A stretch of DNA of 64,000 bases from Triplophysa rosa (lineage: Eukaryota > Chordata > Actinopteri > Cypriniformes > Nemacheilidae). Shown in pieces: positions 24,788 through 38,629 of this stretch. The translations under genes and the position numbers were made by a program. Location: NCBI RefSeq assembly GCF_024868665.1, contig NC_079891.1, positions 23,412,103 through 23,476,102 of the forward strand. The letters run 5' to 3'. Below the pieces are notes generated by a model. That model saw only the letters and a program-made list of their open reading frames with translations, was not told where the DNA came from and did not search any database. Positions within the stretch are counted from its first letter, which is position 1. The number at the start of each line of letters is the position of its first letter.

Positions 24788-27700
24788 TATAGCTAACTGT
24801 TTTACCTTTTATATACGACGTAATAAAGATTTGCCATTAGTTATCAACCAGTGTTACGCCATGTCTCGTCGCGACTCAACAAAGACAATAAACCCCATTA
24901 TAAACACGACATTTGTTGCCTCTGGTTGGAACATAATTACTGATTATTAGGACTTATGTTGTTTTTTTTCACGTTGCGTGCGTGTCTGCATTTGCAGATC
25001 ACACAAAGAAACAACATGCGCTACAAACACACGTCAAACTCAACTCGCGTTAGTCTGTAATGAAGTCTTTTACAATGAAAATATACTTACAGGCTGCGAA
25101 TCTGAAGCACCAGACTGTCCTTGCGAAGTTGTAATGGTTGGAATTGCCCCACTTTTTAACAAAAGCTTTCGTGCACAGCCGGCCTTGATCTCTCCCAGGT
25201 TCATGAAGCCATCATCTGTGAAATGCGCTGCACACTTGAATATTCAGATTTTACTGTTCTGGAACAGTATTGTAAATAAAATGTAACCATTCGTTTTTAG
25301 TTGTCTCATCTTTTGGAAGGGCAAAAAAAGGCTTTCTTTTCGCAACGAAACACACAGCATCTCCACAACATGGCTGTGGCGACGCTACAATGCAGGGCTC
25401 TAGACTCATTTTTCCCACTGGTCGCACTGGTGCGACTCACTTTCTCAGTTGGTCGCACCAATTTATAATTTGGTCGCACCCGTTTTTAGAGTAATCATAA
25501 TGACCTTGACCATACCATAATGAACTTCTTTCGAGTTATATATTGGCTATGAAATGATCTGACACAAATATAACCTGTCACTCTTCACAATCCTCCTTTG
25601 TTGCCCTCACATTAAATTAAATTGAATTAGCTTGCTCAAAACTCAAAAGTAACTCGGAACTAAATTATTATATATAATAAATATATAATAATATACTAAA
25701 TAAGTACTTTACTACACATTGTCATAAATAATAAATAATAAAAAATCTTACTAATCTTACAGTCTTGTTAAATGGTCTAAACACTAGAGATGCACCGATT
25801 GCAATTTTCTTTGCCGATTCCGATTTCCGATTTTATTACAAGTGAAACCTGCCGATTCCGATTTTTGTTGATTCCGATTTTCTATCCACAAACTATAATT
25901 GACAGTATACTGTATATAAAACCATATTAACTTTTCTTCAATATACATTTTTTTTATTTTCATTGAATAAATGATTGAACATTACAATTTCCCCAAATTT
26001 CCCTAAATTGCAGTTCTCCAAGCTGCATTAAATTACAGAATCTTCTCTTTCCCAAACAACTCTTAAATTGAAGAACTCTGTGACTGAAAAGAAGTACTAA
26101 TAAGAAAATATAACTTAACATGTCACTTAATTTACCTTTTTCATTTTTGTACTCATCTCACAAAAGTCTAAGATAACAATAAAATACTTCAACTTTATTC
26201 TCGTCTGTTTCTGAAACTAACATTGCTTTATTTCAGTTTTTCTGAAATGTAAAATAAATTGTCTTTATCTTGGGTCTGTAGTATTAAAAGAAGTGGGTTG
26301 ATTTTTGCTGCAACTTCAATAAAAAAGTTAAAAATCTTATGAGTGAATTCTACTCAAAAGATGTATATGTATTTGCAGTTTTTTGTGTTAGTAAAGAACT
26401 CAATCAGATATATATCACATATATTGGTTGATTTATTCATTTTTTTATATTTTGGATTTTTAAAAACAAGTAGAAGTCGTGTTGAATGTCATTTTACCTA
26501 GGTGAAATGACCACAGTTTTAACGTAAGACAAGGAATCAGGTTGAATGGAATTTACGTTTGTTTTACACAGAGTGAACGACTTCAACATGAGTTTAGCAT
26601 GTGTCAGAGTTTAGCATGATGCTAATAGCATCACTGTTGGCATACATACCTCATGTAGACGGAGCAGCGAGAGATGAACTACAGTGCACCTTTTTGTCTG
26701 TACAGTACATGATGCGTGTGCACACGCGTGCAGTCAGCGGACATGAGAGATGCGCGTCAGTCAGCAGAGACTCGCGGTCCGGTGGACACACAGGCGAGTA
26801 TAAACAAGCCGTGAAAGACAGGCTGTGCGCGCTCAGGTTTACATGTTTACTTGCGGCTTTGAGTGTACTGGCGGCGTGAGTTCAGTGTAGTGTTTAACAT
26901 ATGAGTTGTTTAAACAAAATGATTCAAATGAGTTCAAATGAGTCATTAGGTCACGAATCGGACATTAGTGGACATTGACGCGCTGTTTGTTTTTCACAGC
27001 TGTTAGGACATCACAAAAGATAGAACACGGAAAACACTTCACTGGATAGGATTTTTTCTTTTATGGCAGCTGCATGTGCGGAACACTTGTCAGGGAAGAA
27101 CGGGCAATATGTTTTTGAGCACATTCACACCCAGCTGTAATTCAAGTAAAACATATTCTCGGAATGCGCCACGTGAAACATGGATTCTGTCTTCCGACAT
27201 TGCTTTTGATAAACGTGTGAGGGAGAGCGATGTGTTCGACTTCATTAAGCGCCACGCAGAATGATCGGAATATGACATCAATGTTCCGTCAGTGTGCTTT
27301 AAAACCATTATGGAGCAGAGTCTGGTCCCGCGACGCTTTTATGCCTTTCGGTCTGCGCAACACCAAATGAAGTCAAAAGCACACCTTAGTTTGGAGACGG
27401 GGAGTGCACAAGCTCTCTGCTTTCTCTTTCCTGCACTAATCACAAGCGCTTCATTCACCGCTCATAAATCACATTAAATATTAAGTGTTAAAAAATGTTT
27501 GGCGGGGCAACTCCCTGTAAAATTTTACCTCGCACGTTATAAACAAACGATCGCATCACATCTTTTGTTCCGACACTTTAATTTTTGCACGGGCAACTTA
27601 TAACACACCAAAGACACAGAAAAACACGCATTCGCGCCATATGACCCCTTTAACATGCTAAATTTTATTTCTATTGATGTGGACTGGTTCCCTCAATTTG

Positions 27701-30697
27701 AGCTCTTTAGCCTGGCAGTTCAACATTGAAGTAATAAGGGCTGCTTATTTTTTTAGGTCATCTTCTAGATGAGCGCAGGCCAAGGTAGATGAAGCAGACT
27801 CAAAAAGACTCTTCACACCAACAGCAAGAAAGACAAACATTAAAAACTGATGTAAAAAAACAAACACAACAAAATAAACTTTGCTTTTTTTGTTTTCATT
27901 TTAGACTATTTTTTCTTATGGAATGTAAATAGCTCCACAGGAGGTATTGTTTGATCCAAAGTAATGTTTACTGCCATGACAAGTAAAGTAATACAAATGC
28001 ATTAGATGGCCCGAGCCATAGACTGGGCAGATGAGAGGTTATATTAAAAAAAGAAGATTAGAACCTATTGTACTAGTTAACATGGAGAGCCATTTGTCCA
28101 ATTAATGGTGTGTGTACTAGTAATATTTCAAAGAATGCAATATTTTAAATATGGATCTTAAAAATAGTTATTTTATCAAGGGTAGAAGAAAAAGGGGTGA
28201 GGCTGAATACTGATGTTGAATTTTTGATCCACGATGCGACAGCCAGTGTCAGAATTACCTTTGGAAATAAAACGTGGGAGATAATATACAATAATGATTA
28301 ATGGCCTAATGGTAAACAAAACCTCCTGTCCTCCTGCATTAACAATGTACCAGCATGTCAAAGAATAATCTCAAAAGGGTTTGGAGCATTTCACTCCCAC
28401 ACATACACAAAACAAATACAGCAGGCTTAAAACAAAAACACACTGCTACACGTAACACACAAACTGCATATAAACAACACTGGGCAAAAACTGAGAACAA
28501 AATGCCTAATATCTTCTGAGAATACATGCAAATGAGTTGGGAAAAACAACCGCTAAAAGGCATCACTGTTCATCACACATCGTCTGTCACCTATAAGGTC
28601 AACTTAGGATAGCACAACAAAGTATAGCAACATTTTTGGAGTCAAAGCAGTATATTATATGTAAAGAATACAATATTTTAATGTGTACACTAAGTGTGGG
28701 CAATAAGGCTACAGAGAAAAGGGTATTCCCTGCGGCATATAGCTGCATGTCAACCAGGAAGTTGACACCTCAAAACGAGAAAGCCACCATCTACAACAAG
28801 ATGTTACATTTGCCATGAAGTAACTGTTGGCCTCACGGTATGTGACGCATCATTCAACAAAGAGCTGCTGTGAGATCTGTACACAATCACATTACAAAAC
28901 ATATCTCTGGCCAGACACAAACCACCACACTGTTTATTGTATCTGTAATATTTATCTAGCTATGAGATGCAAATCTGATCTATGTATTCTCTTCAGTCTT
29001 CCAGAGGAACGTTCTGCAAACTCGTATTAATTGGTAACTTTAGGGTTAATAAGATCATTCTTACACAGCAAAGAAAGTCCACTTAAAGTTGAGTGTTACT
29101 GCTGAGTATGTATGTAATGAGTTAATGAGTGTGACGCTTTAACGGACCGAATTGGAAAGTCACAAGACGTTGTGCTTATGCTGCAGAAGAATCTACATGG
29201 AGGTCAAATGCAATAAATCCAAAGGGAATTCTTTATTTGCTGATGATTTTCTCTAAGACACAAAGCTGTACTGACTGTTCATGCTGTATCAAATTGTACT
29301 TCTGATATTAACAAGAGACAAACAAAAATAATAAAATGTGAATATAAATACATCAATAATGACTGAACTCGAAAAAGAAAAGTCAAATATTTTGATGCAC
29401 TTTTCACATTTTTCAGCCACTGGATTCTAGCATACTGTGAATAAGATGTGACATGAGAGAAACTTAAATAAAAGAACACAGTGGTGGTGGTCTCTCGGCA
29501 GCTGTTTACTACTCTCCCCCACATTACACAAGTGGTCTTCAGCACTTTAAGCCGTTGCAATTACGGAAGTCAGAAAATATAAGTGTTAAAAGTGCAAAAA
29601 TATATATATATACTGTATATATAATGTCACCACCTTGAAATGTTTTATTTTCCTTGAAATTAAATACAAGCATAAAGTGAACAGAATATACCTGTGCTGC
29701 ACAGGCTTCTATAACACTGATTTATGGAAAGAAATCAAGTTCTTTTGAGCGTTCTCTGAAACAAACTGTAGTGGGGCAGTGTAACCCGAAGCGTACTGTT
29801 TCTCCATGAACATTTTGTCTCAGTGAGGAAGCAGAAAACTGGTTACTCAAGTTCTATAACGCTACTCACCAGTGCACTATCTAGCTCTTTATCTCTTTAA
29901 ACAATGTTTCCCTTTAGAGGGCAGCTACTCCACAAAAAACATACTGACTACTGTACGCTTTTGAGCCAAAAACTTCTCCAGCTGATAGAGTGTGGGAGCC
30001 GATGGTTCAAGGTTACGGGTGGAAATAATTCTGCAGTATATGGAGTCGGACACTTGCATCTCCGTACTGTAAAGCTGCATAATACTGGTGCACAAAGATA
30101 ACATCACAGAATGGTTTTCCACTCTGAGGCTTACGGCCAGGTACATTACAGAGAGCAAAGCACTTTTGATTTGACTGAATTCAATAAGGGTCATAAAAGA
30201 GGATGAATGGAAAATGCAGTGCTCAACAGCCATTATGTTCCATGTCATAAAACAGAGCAGAGCTCACATCTATCATATCAGATAGATATGACTTCATCAA
30301 TATTTTGTCTGTCACTGGCTTTGTAAAGTAAAAGAAGCTCCTCATAAGCATGCATTGCATCTATCCATGACATCAAAACTGAATAAATAAGACAAAAACA
30401 AATCCTGGAAGTCAGAATTATTTATATCATAACGTATGAATGAACAAAGTATGTGGTAACTATTAAGGTTACAAGTTTAAAACTTTAAGAGATGCATAAT
30501 TTCAAACATCGCGTCAGCAATGTACTACACTGTTCACAGAGCTCGTTTGGTTGTCTTGACCTGTTTCTTATGACTTGTGAGAGATACACAACGCATAACT
30601 TTGGAGGAAACGAGCCGGGTTTCACCGGCATGGTGAGTGCATTTCGTTCACCTCACAAACGTTTATATAGACTGACAGGCAAATGCGCGTTAGTTTA

Positions 30698-31265
<568 letters not shown>

Positions 31266-31310
31266 ATGAAACGGCAAGTGTGTGTCGTGGATGAGAAGGA
31301 AGCTGTCGAG
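31266..31310 (+). CDS. Candidate novel small gene, exon 1
   Basis: From the ATG at 31266 (A at -3) the exon encodes MKRQVCVVDEKEAVE and ends at a near-perfect donor GAG|GTGAGT in phase 0. It lies downstream of a TATA box and an inverted CCAAT box, divergent from atp2a3 with 445 bp between the start codons. Joined with 32407-32454 and 32528-32566 it gives an intact 43-residue product. It is acidic in the middle, with no signal peptide or membrane segment. I do not recognise the protein and assign no function. The E2F-like site nearby hints at cell-cycle expression, but that is speculation. It could instead be a non-coding divergent transcript with chance frames. Confidence 0.4.
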
Positions 31311-31499
31311 GTGAGTTCCTCACAGCGCGTCATCTGCTGTCAGCTTGTCAAACCGTCACGGTTGAAACTTGTGAGTGCCTCTGATTAATGCACGGTGAAC
31401 AATTTAACCATTAACGTGCCATTATCTCCAATAAACGTGTCCATACCTGAAAGACCTTAGATATTTAGAAACTGCTGCTGTTGTTATTTGATTATTACA

Positions 31500-32012
31500 C
31501 GTCTCGTTGGAATGCTTGATTCTGATTGGCCAGTCGCGAAATTTGCAGGTTCCTTATTCCTAGATAACAACCTCTCAAAACTAATATTACAGGACAACCC
31601 GGATTCAGCAAATCATTTTGACAGGTTTTTTTTTGCCAAATGAAATATAAATGTCTTTTAATAACATATATGACATTATATTTACAAATGATTAAACCAA
31701 ATTGCCTGTTCGTGACATTTGAACTTCGTTTCTGACCTTCAAACCGAAAAATAAACTGCTCTTCCTCGTGGAAGGTCGGCATTCGGTAAAAATGAGTTAA
31801 GAAAATATTTAAAATTGACATTTCATGTCCAGTTTTTGCTAATATGGCAAGTAGCCATGTAATAAGTGGGATAATGTACAAGCAGCTGGCTGTTATCGCA
31901 AAATAAGCCCCTTCAGTGTGACACAAGACACTCTGCTTCATGTTGGGCATAAAACCATGTTTTTTGGCTTAAGGTTATCATACCGTCAAAATATCATACC
32001 GGCCCATGCCTA
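31500..32012. repeat. Probable transposon sequence ending in a hAT-type terminus
   Basis: The right end ACCGGCCCATGCCTA resembles a TAGGCATGGGCCGGT terminus. The preceding 450 bp, from the TGATTCTGATTGGCCAGTCG block on, looks like dispersed fish repeat. The left terminus was not found. It lies inside intron 1 of the candidate small gene. Confidence 0.4.
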
Positions 32013-32406
32013 GTTGACACCACAACCAATAGGATTAAACAGACTGCTTATTGGAAAAAATCACCTGAGATCTACAATCCACGTTGTAAATGTTTTTGTA
32101 TTGTAATATATCATGATATTCCAAACTTGCTTGTCCACAACAGGTGAAATTTCTATTTTGAAGCAGATTTTTACCTAAATTAATAATATGCTTGCTTAAC
32201 CATATATAATTTAGCATCTTAAAAAGTTGCAAAAGCTTGGAAGTGAAGCATCATCGCTGCAATGTACTGCACAGCTTGTTGAGATGGATTTAGAACAAGG
32301 TGCTCCAGTTCTTTCCTGGCTCATAGTTTCTCCTCAGTCCCTTTGCAAAGTCTATATATAGAAAATATACACTGCTCAACTCATGCTAATACAAGTAATT
32401 TTATAG

Positions 32407-32454
32407 GTTACATCATCTTTGCCTGCAGTGATAGAAGATCTTTGGGAAAATGAG
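32407..32454 (+). CDS. Candidate novel small gene, exon 2
   Basis: The exon is 48 nt, with a branch-point-like GCTAAT about 20 nt before acceptor TTTTATAG|GTT, and donor GAG|GTAACC. Read in phase 0 from exon 1 it encodes VTSSLPAVIEDLWENE with no stop. The intron before it (31311-32406) is 1.1 kb and largely transposon-like sequence. Skipping this exon would also keep the frame. Confidence 0.38.
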
Positions 32455-32527
32455 GTAACCAGCAGGTCAAAGTTGACATCCCAAATTTAAAAGGCAGCTC
32501 CATCTTGCTTGGCTTTTCACCTCTCAG

Positions 32528-32566
32528 GTGCTGTGTCATCCGAGCTCCAGGCCCTACCGAGGCTGA
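32528..32566 (+). CDS. Candidate novel small gene, exon 3 (terminal coding exon)
   Basis: A strong pyrimidine tract (CTTTTCACCTCTCAG) precedes the exon. It reads VLCHPSSRPYRG and then TGA. The intron before it, 32455-32527, is 73 bp, a typical minimal size for fish introns. The presumed 3' UTR runs into a degenerate SINE at 32568. The first AATAAA downstream is at 34363, so the transcript end is not evident. Confidence 0.38.
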   Translation: MLCHPSSRPYRG

Positions 32567-32567
32567 C

Positions 32568-32705
32568 TATTACATTTAGTATACATTTGGCAGACACTTA
32601 TCCACACCAACTTTTCAGTGCATTCAAATATACATTTTAGGAGTGTGTGTTCGGTGAGAGTCAAACCCATGATCTTTGCACCTGTAGTAATGGTGGTGAT
32701 CAGCA
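32568..32705 (-). repeat. Degenerate tRNA-derived SINE
   Basis: ATTTGGCAGACACTTATCCAC and, further right, GTCAAACCCATGATCTTTG match the tail and B-box region of the SINE family in reverse. Confidence 0.5.
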
Positions 32706-34144
32706 TAAGTCATTTAATGTTAAAGTCTGCTAAATGAATTAGCAACACTGTCCTTTTAGAGAATACTGTGGATACCCTACTTTAAATCCCTTACCACTAA
32801 ACACAATGTGCTCTGATGGTTAATTTTATCACAGAATGGCCCAGGTCCCTCCATCTATCCAGGTCATAATCAGCTTCCACTCCTGAACAGGAGCTGTGTT
32901 TAGACACAGGCTTTTTGCACTAATCTAGTACCAGCTTCAACCTCACATCATTATGTTCAGCTCAGACAGTACATAAAGGGCAACAGGTCCTGTACCCAAT
33001 AATGATGCTTTTAGAAGTTGCAATTATATCTAGCTTTTCATAGACAAGGCTTCAGTCGTCTTTGATCATCATCATCCTGCACTGGTTTTAAGTAGTCAAA
33101 CCACTTTCTGCACTTGATCAATTTAGTCCAAATATTGACTCCATCCCTGACTGCTCATGGAGTAGGAGGTCTCCATGGGTTAAGACAGTGGCTTGAGGCA
33201 GCACGCTAATGCAAATTGATGGATCAGATTGCCTTGTTGGAAAGGAATGTTAATATGACATCACTGGCATCAGTTGCCACTTCCTATTTCTTATATAGAC
33301 AGGTTAAGCATTAGGGTGTGATACTTCTTGTTCAGGCCTCATGTCTAAAATGACTCAGCATGAAGCTGCATAAAGCTTGTCTTCTCCACAGTTGCAATGT
33401 ACAGTAAAAGAAAACTAACATTTTTTTGTGTTTGGCCAAAAGTTTGATTTAGCCAGTTCATTTGACCACATAATTACAGCACGGATACTAGAATCACAAT
33501 GCTGGTTAGCACAACTCCGCTGTTACACGACAGTATATAAAGTCAATCAAGCTAACCCTCTCGTAAAAAGAGCAAAAAAAAGGGAAACCGTTGAATGCCA
33601 AAGTTTTTATAGAAAGGAAATCCTTCCCCCTTTCCCCTACCACACTGGTATACAATGGATGTCTGTGCAATTTACAGTTTCAGACACACCAAATTTTCCA
33701 CTCAGGTTTGTGAGACTCCCAGCTGCATTTGCCTTCAACCCTGGCTGATCTCACCATCACTTTACATTATGGAAATCAGTCCAGACCCAAATAGGTGAGA
33801 TAGCTTAATGTTTTTTTACCATTCTGGACACACAGTACTGTCGTTTCAATCAAGAGTGATGCATTTCTCTGTATCTATGTAATAATGTAAGTTGTCATTC
33901 ATTTTAAAGATGGAATATGCATAATATTGGCAAAATATTTTGTGAAGGTAAAATAATCTGTAACAATTGACATCATTTTAAATCAACATCGAGGACATTT
34001 TAAGCTTGTCATCTGTGATGCTGATTGAAATCAGCCGCTCTGATGTTTGCTTGAGGCACAGGACTGCGGTTCCTTCATTGACTTTGACTCAAGGAGATCT
34101 GGAGTGAGACTAATCCCCAGACTGCAGCAGCTGCACCTGACAGA

Positions 34145-34169
34145 CAGAGAGAGAGAGAGAGAGAGAGAT
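34145..34169. repeat. (GA)n microsatellite
   Basis: About 12 GA units. A G-run follows at 34387-34398. Confidence 0.9.
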
Positions 34170-35261
34170 ACAGAGACTGTGCCCATTCTAGCATCCCCTA
34201 CACCTTTCTATAAAAACCCTGCACTCCTTTCTCCCTCTCTCTTGTTGCCTCTCTCTTACCTTTTCCCATCTCCTTTTCTGTCACACAGACTCCAAGTGCA
34301 TCACATGTGATGCGGCAGTCATTTCACAGGATGGTATCAGGGGATGCCGTCTGCCTGAGGGGAATAAAAGATGAAAGTGGGGAAACGGGGGGGGGGGTCT
34401 GAGGGGGGAGAAAAAGATATGGAGGGAGAGGGAGACAGACATTTTTTTGTCAATAGTTATGGTTGATCTGCACATATTCAGTCGTCTTTGTGCATGTCAG
34501 CCAATCAGATCACAAAACCTGAGACTTATTTTAAGAATTTACAGTACAGAAAGAGAAACTGTAAGGATTCATAAACATGGTATTCACTGACATTTCCAAA
34601 ATATCTTTAAACGTCTTGTGCAAGTATGAAAATTGAGTGCATTTTCAAATGCTTTAGAAATAATAAAACATGCATACGCAATGCATTAGATATCTTCATC
34701 ATCCTTTTTTTTGCTCACATAGGGGAGTGACATCTCAGTGCTTTGCTAATCTTCATCTATCAGTCATTTCCTAATGGAATCTAACCGTCTATAATGAGCC
34801 AATTACTATGCCGTAAAATTTGTTGACTGTTCAGATGACTGTCATGGCCTGTACCAGTGACACTATAACTTATGCCCTGCTTTCTTTGTGAATCATCAAA
34901 AATATTTCTATTTTTAAGTGACATTTTTTCCCACAACTGTAGCACTAGCTATTTTATGAAACCGTTTTATGAAAAATGAACACATTTAAATTGTGCACCA
35001 CCAAACACACATATTCACACTGATTTCATTCCAAAGCTTAAGTGTGAGAAATCATGCATACAGAACCTTGGGTGTTACTCGTCAAAGTAATTATCCTCCT
35101 AGAGGTGAATCAATAAGCATCTAAATACAGACAACCTTCAGTGAGTTCTATTCCATAACATGATGTTTGGTTGACATGATCTGTATTTTTTGTGTAACAT
35201 AATGAAATTTTTATGGTAACTTAACTTCTCACAGTGTCTCCATTGATCTGAAAAACAAGAC

Positions 35262-35706
35262 ATTAAAGTGATATTTCACCCAAAAATAATAAATTGTGTC
35301 ATCATTTACTCACCCTCTTGTCATTTCAAACCTGTATGACTTTCTTTCTTCCAGAACACAAAAGAAGATATTTAGAAAAATGTTGCTAACTGGACCCTAT
35401 TCACTTGCATTAGTTTTGTGTCCATACAATAGAAGTGAACGAATGAGACGTGTATACAGCGCTTTATCGTGTATTGCTGTACACCCAATGCACTTTAGGA
35501 TCATATGAGGGGGTCTCTCCTCAACCACCACCAGTGTGCAGCATCCACCTGGATGATGCGACGGCAGCCCCAGTTCAACGGTGCCAGTGCGTTCACCACA
35601 CAGAGAGATAGAGCCAATTCGGTGGAAAAATGGGGTTCAGTGCTGTTCGGTTACCAACTTTCTTCAAATGGTTTGAAATGACAAGAGGGTGAGTAAATCA
35701 CTTTAA
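35262..35706. repeat. Fold-back repeat interrupted by another repeat
   Basis: Left arm GTGATATTTCACCCAAAAAT... and right arm ...TGACAAGAGGGTGAGTAAAT belong to the fold-back family. The middle (about 35450-35625), including CCACCACCAGTGTGCAGC, is foreign to the family and looks like an inserted fragment of a second repeat. Confidence 0.6.
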
Positions 35707-35804
35707 CTGGTCATTTATTAAATCATGGTGGTCTAGGTTTTTAAGGCATAAAATGTATACTTTAAAAGTATAAATTTAAGGCATAAAAGCTTTATACAAG
35801 CTTT

Positions 35805-35893
35805 TAATTGATTGAATCCTCTATTTTGTAGCACTTTGAGATTTCTGTAAATATAAAGTGCGCTACAAATAAAATGTATTATTATTATTATTA
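35805..35893 (+). repeat. LINE/SINE 3' tail
   Basis: TAGCACTTTGAGATTTC...GTGCGCTACAAATAAAATG followed by (TTA)n is a non-LTR 3' end of the class seen at 1-222. Confidence 0.55.
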
Positions 35894-36829
35894 AAATGTA
35901 AAGGTAACACTACTAAATGACAAAAAATAACTCAGATCAATTTTGTGATGCAAGCTTAACCTTTTCGTCCATTTCACTTGTGATGTTCTATAACAAATAT
36001 AAATATAAACAAATATAAAAAATATAAATTAAAGATTAGGCAGAGGGGGGAAACAGTTTGACTCAGTGAGAGAAAAGAAGATGAAAGTAAAATAATGAAC
36101 TAGATTGTAAGAGAAACATGAGAGGAAGAAAAAAGTTACCACCAAGCCCAGGTAAAATCAGGAGAGAAGAAAAGTGTGAATTAAAGTGCAGATAGAAAGA
36201 GAAGGATTGAATAGGAGCTGGTGTCATTGATAGCTAAGCTCCTCTGTACAGAAGGGTCCCATGGTAAAGAAAGGGCTTAGGTAGATATTGATTTTGAGAG
36301 CAGGCTGGTCTTGATTTACAAAGCCAAGGCTGCTTAAGCTGGACAGTGTTTTTTTAATAAACTCCAAACTGCACTACCAGTTACAGGAAGGATGAGGGGC
36401 CTTTTAGAAACAGAGAGGGAGACCAGATGCAGCATAGTTCTATATCTGAATATAACCTATAAACAAATGTAACAAATTTGAATGAATCATTTTAGAGTGC
36501 ATGCATAATACAATTTATAATCAATCCCATTTGAGACATAATAGAAAAACCTAAACCATTTTGCCCAATAGAGAAGTCATCAGTTTATGTCACAAAGCTT
36601 CAGAGAGTGGGACTTAAAGGAAACAGATCTGACTCTCTAATTAGCTGCCCTATGAGAAGAGCATGCTCAACTGATCTTGAAGTTCCCCTTGATAAAGTAC
36701 CCAAAGGAGAGATCATGTCCAAGTGATTAGTGTATCTCATGGCCTTATAACCAGTCTACACCTTTGTCAATCTATTGCCAGCTTGTATGGCTCAAAGTTC
36801 TCTGTGCTTCCTCTTAAAAAGCCTCTAAT

Positions 36830-36955
36830 CCACTCTAAAAATTGTTTCAACCCAGAATGCTGGGTTGTTTTAACCCATTGTAGGGTCAAATAAAAACCAT
36901 TCAAAAAGGGTTCCCTTTTTGACCCAATGCTGGGTTGAAAATAACCCATAGTGTC
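36830..36955. repeat. Short inverted-repeat element (AACCCAG...CTGGGTTG)
   Basis: Units such as CAACCCAGAATGCTGGGTTG and ACCCAATGCTGGGTTGAAAA form a compact palindromic MITE-like repeat. A related fragment lies at about 44475-44510. Confidence 0.55.
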
Positions 36956-37103
36956 TATTTTTAATTTCCTCCAGTCATTTTTTTCTCCCTCTTTCTATTT
37001 CATCTTCCAGTCTCTCGCTGAGGTGCATTTCTAATGTTTGTGTCAAACTTTTTGGTAAAAAATCATAATAAAGCCTGTTTACAACTGTCATTCATTTAAC
37101 CCT

Positions 37104-37479
37104 TTAAAGGTCCAGTGTATGAAATCTAGTGGTGAGGTTGTGAATTACAACCAATGGTTCACTCCACCCTTCCCTTTCAAAGCACTACGGTGGCTGACAC
37201 AGAACAAAGATGTCGTCACGTTTTCATTTCTTTGCCGGTGGAGATAACGAATAAACATGCTCTGTAGAGCAGTTTGTCCGTTTAGGGCTACTGTAGAAAC
37301 AACATGGCGAATTTCATGCAAGGGGACCCGCGGTGTATGTAGTCTAGCTCATTCTAAGGTAATAAAAACATAACTCTTCATTTTGTAGGGTCTTTATACA
37401 CCTCCGAAGACATATTTGTGTATATTATATTGCATTTATGTCAATAGATTCTTCAAAAAAATACACACTGGATCTTTAA
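37104..37479. mobile_element. TTAA-flanked MITE, best copy
   Basis: TTAAAGGTCCAGTGTATG at the left and ATACACACTGGATCTTTAA at the right are terminal inverted repeats with TTAA at both outer ends. It is about 376 bp. Sister copies lie at 52030-52421 and, partly, 18460-18720. Confidence 0.7.
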
Positions 37480-38629
37480 GGCATAGAGCTGTTTCTTGCA
37501 TATGTATGGGTTTTGATGCCATAACTGTATATAAATCATCCTATACACTGTCACCTCTTCAGATGTCTAGAAGTGCAAATGAAAAGTGAAAGATGCTATT
37601 GACAGAGGATTTTTTCTGTTAAATATATATAGTTACAGTACACATGTTTCAATTTAATGTATACAATTTGATATATCTCAGTTAAGTAAATAATATATCT
37701 TCATGAGTAAGAGAATGGTTTGGAAACAGAGGAGATCTAGAGAGTTAGATATGAAACATCTCAGACGGATGTGAATTCTATCCAGAGGAGGTTCTGGTCC
37801 TCTGGGATGTGTCATTTTCTTGGCTGTTTGACCTTTTTTTAAAAATGGTATCTGACCGAGGCCTATGCTGGGATGGGAGATTGAAAAACGAAATGAAAAG
37901 TGTGCTACAGTGTTTTAGGAAAATGAGAAGCCCTTGAGCTGTTTCTCTGGGACAGAGTGCAGTGTTATGACTGCAATTTTTTTTGTTTTAATAAAATTAG
38001 CAATATGTCTAAAATATCTACAGCATTTGCAGATGTCTCTAATATAACATTATAGTATTCCCTAAACAAATCAGCCATCACATAAAATTATATAATACTG
38101 GAGGGGTAAAGTGTACTTTATTTCTGAACCTAGATTGATATCACTTCAGATTAATTTTGTTTGTTCCCAATATAACCTTGAGAACAAATTCATATGACAT
38201 TAGTAGCTTACCAAAGAAGGAACATTAAAACTAGAAAGAAACACTTTGGGAGAGGAAGTATTTTGAAGGTCAGAAGTAAGCAGAAGGCCCAGACCACTTT
38301 TCGTTTCTCAGTGGTCTGACAGTGTATTTTATATATTGGTGCAGAGAGGAAATGAACAGCCCTCCCTTCACACCTTATATCAACAGGAACTTTTTTTGTC
38401 GTACTGGTCTTTGAAATGCTTCTCTGCACAGAGAAACAGAAATCTGAAGAAAAACACACATAAACAGCAGCAATATTTTTTCCTCTTTGCTGACATGAGC
38501 TGTCAGACCGATGATGCAATTTTTACATGGCTGTTGTTGCACAAATTTCCTGTCATCAGAATGCAGACTCATCTTTATGGTGCAAATAAGTGACCTATCA
38601 ATCAATGTCAAAGCCAACCCAAGCTTTCT

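Larger units (their letters stand above)
23978..27653. mobile_element. TTAA-flanked 3.7-kb transposon relic (piggyBac-like ends)
   Basis: Inverted termini TTAAAAGGAGTCATATGACA (23978) and the complement of TTAAAGGGGTCATATGGCGC (ending 27653) each begin at TTAA, the hallmark piggyBac target. Inside are a coding relic (24301-24412), a solo LTR (24460-24787) and a left hAT terminus at 25785 (TAGAGATGCACCGATT), so it has been hit by later insertions. No intact transposase was seen. Confidence 0.55.

Noticed and set aside
31495..31950. 151-codon open frame on the minus strand
   Set aside because: No recognisable domain, no promoter or splice context, and the sequence looks like dispersed transposon DNA ending in a hAT-type terminus.
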